From contig SCFE01000086.1 in assembly GCA_004352715.1 (NCBI GenBank), positions 22,325-86,324 of the forward strand: a stretch of 64,000 nt of DNA, read 5' to 3'. The notes below the pieces were generated by a model that was given only the letters and a program-made list of their open reading frames with translations, did not search any database and was not told the DNA's origin. This DNA is from Hofstenia miamia. Its lineage: Eukaryota; Xenacoelomorpha; Acoela. The position numbers were made by a program, and so were the translations under genes. This document shows positions 58,507 through 64,000 of the stretch, in pieces. How positions within the stretch are numbered: the first letter of the stretch is position 1; the number at the start of each line of letters is the position of its first letter.

Positions 58507-61500
58507 TGTGCACAATGAAGAGATAGCTCAGTTGGAAAAAATCTGCTGCTGATAGCGAAGAAAATAAGAAAGTAAACATTGTTCAATTAGCGGCTAATCT
58601 ATCAAAAACGATATAATTTTTATTTGTAGCCGTAATCGGCCGCGACTGTGATGTTCTTGGCCGTAATATTTTTCCTGTATATATTTATCACATTTTTCAA
58701 AATTTATTTGGCCTTACACACTCACCTTGAATAAAATTTATTATTCATTGTAAGACCATGTTTAATTTACTTTGCAAGTCAAAGCGAAAGTTGGTTAAGC
58801 TTACGGTCACTAGAAATCGGGATTTGAAATTGAAGCGACAGGACGCAAGGGTTTAGACTGTCACCGGGTTATATTATTAAATTAATACGAATCTAATAAT
58901 CAAAAATGATAACAGTATAATTGAAGGAAGGGTTTCTACACATACAAGCAGTTCTTGCACGATATGAAAACTATTCTTACAGTTTGCTAATTATTGTTTA
59001 CAACTGACGAACAGCTTTCAAATATGTCATTTTCTTGTTTTGGTATTTGATTGATAACTCCATATTTGATTGCGTAAAGTGTCTCATGCGCAAATTAAAT
59101 AAAACAAATATGTCATGTATGGCAATAAATTGAAAAGTTGTAAGGAAAATTATTAGTCACGAACAAGGGCCGTGCTTGTGTAGCAACACAAATGTTCGTT
59201 AATGCCTTTTAAAAATATGCTTAAGTAGTAGATCAAAAGCATACCCATGTGTTTTGGTAGAGGTCTCTAACTGCTTTTAGAGACTCATGCTTATGCTTTT
59301 GAAAATTGCACATAAAAGGTGCGAAAAAACATCAAATATTTACTTATTACGAAATATTATTAAAATTTTTCATTACATTGATTATAATGAGAATAACATT
59401 GTGGCTAGCAGAATATTACAAGTTAAATATATTTTTGTGTATTGATATCATTTTTCTCAAGTTTATTAGCAGGTGTTATTCCCTAGGTCAACATTCACCT
59501 CGGCAGCCTGGGCCGCTGAGAGAAGTAATTCATCCCGGGTATGTAATATATACTTAACTTAAGGGCCCCACTCACCTGAACTCACCATAGCATTCATGAT
59601 ATTTGCATACTTTCTGACTTCAATAAAATCAATCAATTTGCATGTAAATTAAAGTGGAGTTTATCACAACATTATAAAATTTTAGTTCTAGAAAGGTGTG
59701 ACAAATCACCCAAAGCCATCAAAAACCAATTTTTTGGTGATTGCTATGCATGCTACAGGTGTTACCAGCAGCCATTTAACAGATGAAAACAATGACATCT
59801 TAAAATTGCTACACTTTTGATAGAGTGGTCACATCAACTTCACTTGGCTCTAAGAAAAGGGCAATGGTAACATTTATATTAGGTCTAAGAGAAAATTTTA
59901 CTTTAAAATGTCTAGAAAAAATGTTTATTTGCAAAAGGTTTTATCTCGCTTTGAAGCCTATTGAATTCCCAAAAAGTTTCACTTCATGTAGGAAAAGATG
60001 TCAAACAAAGCAAACTAAGAAACAAATAAGTAGTGCTACTTTCACAATACTATAAATTACTTTTGTAAATTATCTCAGTACCTAATAAGTGGTATAAAGA
60101 ATGTAATGATTAAATGATTACAAAGATTTTGCATGGGGTTGAAATATTAACAAAGATGAATTTGATAAAAGAAAGTTTTTCACTGAAAAAGACGTTATTG
60201 AAACAAATGTGGATACTTTGGCAGAGTTTTCGAAGTTATGAATCTTCATAAAATGTTGCAAAAGAATTTACTGATTTATGGATTTGCTAAAATGCCTGCT
60301 TCATACCAGAACCATTGATATATGAATTGCTTTTTTCCTAAGCATCTTAGAATAAATTGTTCTTAGAACTAATAAATATAACAATTTGCTTTTTTTAAGC
60401 TCAAAATGAAGTCAATAAAAATATCTATCAAAAGTTAACGATTTAAGTTATTTCATCGTTTGCAAGAACTCGAGGGTTTGGTGGATATGCTTTAACTCCA
60501 CGCTAATGTACATGCCAAGGCTACAAAAAATATTATTTGAATTCCGAGCGGAATGGCAGTAGCAAGCAAATACATTACTTTAGCTTTCTTTTAGTAAAAG
60601 TTTATCATATACAACAGCAAGTCTTAATCATAATGCGACTACAATATGTTTAGCTGAGTACATGCATGCATTATAATTCAAAATTCTAGATGAAATATCT
60701 TCCGTATATTTATGGGTTTCTGGGGTTAGATGTTATAAATTTGTCCACCCAGGACTCCGCGTAAGATTACCCGTCAAACACTGCCACTGACTAGTATAAG
60801 GCATTAGTAAAAGGCAAGTAAAACTTATAAGGACCAGTATGTTCATACTTTTCATTATTGACATCACATTGTACTAATTCTAAATTCAAGACAATTGTCT
60901 ACTAACAATAACTGTATAATGGTTCGAATACGGAAAGATTACTTCCAAGCAAATCATTCGAGTTTGAATTACCTAATTATTTGCTTTTTAAATAATTTTT
61001 ACAAATTTTAACAATTAATTTTTTCCTTAATCAGTTTACAGTTCGTAACGTTAATTTGGATCAACCTTCACTTATAGGGTCAAAACGGGTCTGATTGTTG
61101 CCTCGGTATGCACAGGAGGAGAGCATATTGCAAACTTGCTAAAAAGAAACAGTGCTTTTGAAAAATTACTATTGGAGTTTCCATTAATTTCATGGACTTT
61201 AAAAAGAGGCCTGAAAAACATCTTTTTAAAGTAATTGTTCTCCTTAGAAAATTATCGCAAAAATTATCAATAATTATTTTATTTTCCAAACTAAACTAAC
61301 TAAGCAAATCCATCATTTGCTAAAAAGATTGTCTCAACGATTACAGAAAACTCACAGCAGGAAAACTCAAAATATTGGCAGTGAAAGGAACCAATAACAA
61401 GATTCACACTTATGACAACACTTTGTAGATTTGTTTAAATGCATTCATGATTTTTTCAAAACCGGTGCAAAAACTATTGAATGTATTTGAAACAGTTTTC

Positions 61501-61906
61501 CATATTAATGCCAAAAATTGCATAATGTCCACGCTAATAAGAATTATTCAAATAATTCAAAAGTTACACACTGAGTCTTGGTTTCAATTTATTTTAGTGG
61601 TATTTCATTATAAATGTACATTAAGTCTAAGAAAACTGTTTCACTGATTTCACAAATAACACATTCTTTTCGGAATGGCAAAAGGTTTTACAATTTAGAA
61701 AATTCACTGTGTGAAAAGTTCAATCAGATATATCAAAGTAAGAAACTTCACAGCATGAAAATTAAATTTATACAAAATTCTGTTGAGATATAAGCAATTC
61801 CTCATAAATATGCTAAACTACAGGAGCTTTTCGCGGATAATTCAAAGAAGTATATATAATGAGAGAATATGAAAGAAAATCAAAGTGTCATATATACATT
61901 ATAAAC
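58507..61906. other. AT-rich non-coding DNA
   Basis: No gene is recognised. A GC-richer patch at about 59485-59540 (cctcggcagcctgggccgctg) cannot be assigned. Open frames are short and without motifs. Confidence 0.55.
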
Positions 61907-61927
61907 TATATATATATATATATATAA
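61907..61927. repeat. (TA)n microsatellite
   Basis: Short TA repeat. Confidence 0.9.
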
Positions 61928-62104
61928 CTAATTACTTATAATTTTAAAAAAAAGCACAATTTACCTTGAAACAGGAATCGAGACTTTTTTGCTTTACGTA
62001 ATTATTTCAAACATGATTCATGCACTTTTGGTAAAAAAATTATAGTATTGAACTAATACTAAAAAACTGTTTTAGCAAAATTGAAAAGCTTTTTTGATTA
62101 AAAA

Positions 62105-62229
62105 ATATATATTTACATATATATATATATTTATAATTACATTTATATATTTATATATATTTTTTATGTTTGTATTTCTATATATATATATATTTAATTA
62201 GAATAAAAAATATCTATACTTAAATAGAA

Positions 62230-62267
<38 letters not shown>

Positions 62268-62363
62268 CCATATTATATTTATATATACTGTACATATATA
62301 CATATTTATAAATTTACATTTATATATTTATATTTATATATTTATATTTACATTTATATATTC

Positions 62364-62426
<63 letters not shown>

Positions 62427-62512
62427 TTGTATTTATATAAATAAATTAAAAATATATATATATACTTAAATAGAAATAGATATAAAAATATATATATATA
62501 TATATATATATA
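62105..62512. repeat. Compound AT-only satellite-like block
   Basis: About 400 bp of TA runs alternate with tatattta and tttatattta units, with almost no G or C. The half-unit tacttaaatagaaata occurs at about 62217 and again at about 62463, which suggests a higher-order unit of about 245 bp that was duplicated. Confidence 0.85.
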
Positions 62513-63561
62513 AGAATAGCGAAATGTATCACTAGGTTTTTATCAAATTTCCGTAAAGTAATGGAATAATAAACCACTTACTCGGTGAATAGAAGCGAAA
62601 TGAGTCAACGAAATGCACGCGTGCCTTGATTACTGGTGTGAGAATCACGCTGTTAATGGGTCAAATTATTTGCTGCTGTTTAGTGAAATTGTTTTCCAAA
62701 ATTTGATAACTTGCTTCGAGCAACTGGTACTTATCAACTGCAATTTACCGTACAGAGATTTGTTATGGAAAACAGAAACTTTAGCATTATTAAGTAATGC
62801 TTGATTAAATTTGTATTGCTTCAAATATAAATCAGGTTTTATTTACCATTTCATCAGCCTTTCTGAATCAAAGCTGATATACAGAATTTTAATGAAAAAA
62901 TATATATTTGCTATAAATTCTCAATAGGCATGATATCGATAAAATTACAAGCATTAATTAGATCCATGATTATAATTTCCTATTAACTCAATATCAAATA
63001 AAATTTAAAATAATATTATCCAGAGTTGGAATTGGATGAACACTCTTACTTTTTGACATTTGGTGGGTCCAGGTCAGGCCAATTTTCATAAGCTAAATTC
63101 AAAGATGGGTCAGGCTACCTGGGTCAATAATAATTCAGAACTTGTAAATTGATTTACAATCTTTCGTTTATGACCTGATTTAAAAAAGAACATTAGTAAA
63201 ACAATTACATAAATATTGAGATCATTTTCAGATCATTAAAAGGAAATAATACGAGTTCCATCAACAGATATTTGGTTGCAGATTTAATGAAATTGAATGC
63301 ATATTTGAAGATGCAATTTTTAGGAGACTATATTTTACCTACTACCTCCTTACTCAGCACAAATTGAAGGTAGACATTTTGGAACTGATCATTTTCAAGA
63401 AAATGCATTTTTGTGGACTTATTTTTCTTAAGAATTCTTCTGTAAAGTTGCATGTTGTTGGCGCAACCATGAACTCATTATAATTCATTTTTAATCCTAA
63501 GTAATCCTATGTGGTATATACACTGTAAGCATTTACATAAATGCAAACGAATGATGATAAA
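62513..63561. other. AT-rich non-coding DNA
   Basis: No gene or repeat is recognised. Confidence 0.5.
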
Positions 63562-63797
63562 CAGTGGCGTACCCAGGGGGCATGGTGGAATGCCCGCCGT
63601 CAGGTTTCCAAATTTAATTTTGACTGGATAAATCAAAAAAAAAATTTGTAAAAAATTGAAAAATTTAAAATCTAGGATCGTGAAATGCATTTTTTGGAAT
63701 CTATTTTCTCAATATTTTCAAAAATGTTCGGGGGGCTTCGCCCCGCATTAGGGAATAACAATGATGTCCCCCGTCAGAAAATCGTGGTACGCCTCTG
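63562..63797. mobile_element. hAT-type MITE, complete, with 8-bp target duplication
   Basis: This 236-bp element begins cagtggcgtacc and ends ggtacgcctctg, which are inverted repeats with one difference in 12. It is flanked on both sides by atgataaa (63554-63561 and 63798-63805), a perfect 8-bp target duplication as made by hAT transposases. It has no coding capacity. An inner GC-rich hairpin (cggggggcttcgccccg at about 63729) is present. Confidence 0.92.
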
Positions 63798-64000
63798 ATG
63801 ATAAATCATGTAATACAAGTGTGTGAAAAGAATAATATACTAGAACTTCCATAAGAAGTTACTGAAAAAACTGGTGTGAACTCATCGCCATCTCAAGGAA
63901 GAATTATAGCCTTAGAGCTCCATGTTAGCAACGATATTTGATATTTTCCAAAAGTTACCAAGTGATTAAACTTCCACAGTCAGAAATTCTGCAGCATTTA
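63798..64000. other. AT-rich DNA at window end
   Basis: It starts with the second MITE target duplication; nothing else is recognised. Confidence 0.5.

Noticed and set aside
59306-59557. Open frame of 83 codons with a GC-richer end
   Set aside because: The peptide is low-complexity I/L/F/K from AT-rich DNA, with no family similarity.
62105-62512. Possible CRISPR-like or regularly spaced array
   Set aside because: There are no distinct spacers; it is simple AT sequence in an animal genome.

Overview
The window looks like nuclear DNA of an invertebrate animal. It is AT-rich, almost gene-free and full of transposable elements. The only convincing host gene has a 5.3-kb intron with consensus splice sites. 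C2H2 zinc-finger remains, a Tc1-like element, hAT remnants and MITEs, copia- and CR1/jockey-like fragments, and Ty3/gypsy elements primed by tRNA-Arg all fit a metazoan. The phylum cannot be fixed from this sequence. Runs of N, several exactly 1000 long, mark scaffold gaps.

From 1 to 34,883 the window is a mosaic of at least five copies of one Ty3/gypsy superfamily. Copy 1 (2838-10506, +) has lost its 5' end but keeps decayed RT, RNase H and integrase, a repetitive arginine-rich linker, a long extra ORF and its 3' LTR. Copy 2 (11095-22148, +) has both LTRs, a tRNA-Arg primer site, decayed gag and protease, a gap where RT-RNase H-integrase should be, and a nearly open extra ORF. Its 5' LTR is interrupted by a Tc1-like transposon. 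Copy 3 (23030-26032, -) is an LTR plus gag. Copy 4 (26105-31769, +) has integrase, linker, extra-ORF remains and a partial LTR. Copy 5 (31430-34883, +) is a gag fragment between LTRs. A minus-strand LTR (1-748) lies against a decayed zinc-finger gene. A possible first exon and a CRE/CCAAT/TATA promoter lie at 2495-2809.

The main discovery candidate is the extra ORF (ORF3) in the position where some gypsy elements carry env. It would encode about 1,100 residues. I recognise no family and see no signal peptide or membrane segment. Copies 1 and 2 differ mainly at third codon positions where I compared them. By eye, ORF3 holds two tandem, diverged copies of a roughly 300-residue module. In copy 2 its stop codon lies inside the first five bases of the 3' LTR.

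From 34,884 to 64,000 the sequence is more AT-rich and mostly non-coding. It holds a CR1/jockey-like 3' fragment, an hAT transposase remnant, a decayed minus-strand Ty1/copia element (39,350-41,530), four copies of an hAT-type MITE (one with a perfect 8-bp target duplication), a 376-bp tandem duplication, AT microsatellites and a two-exon PLAC8-family gene (52,304-58,017, -).
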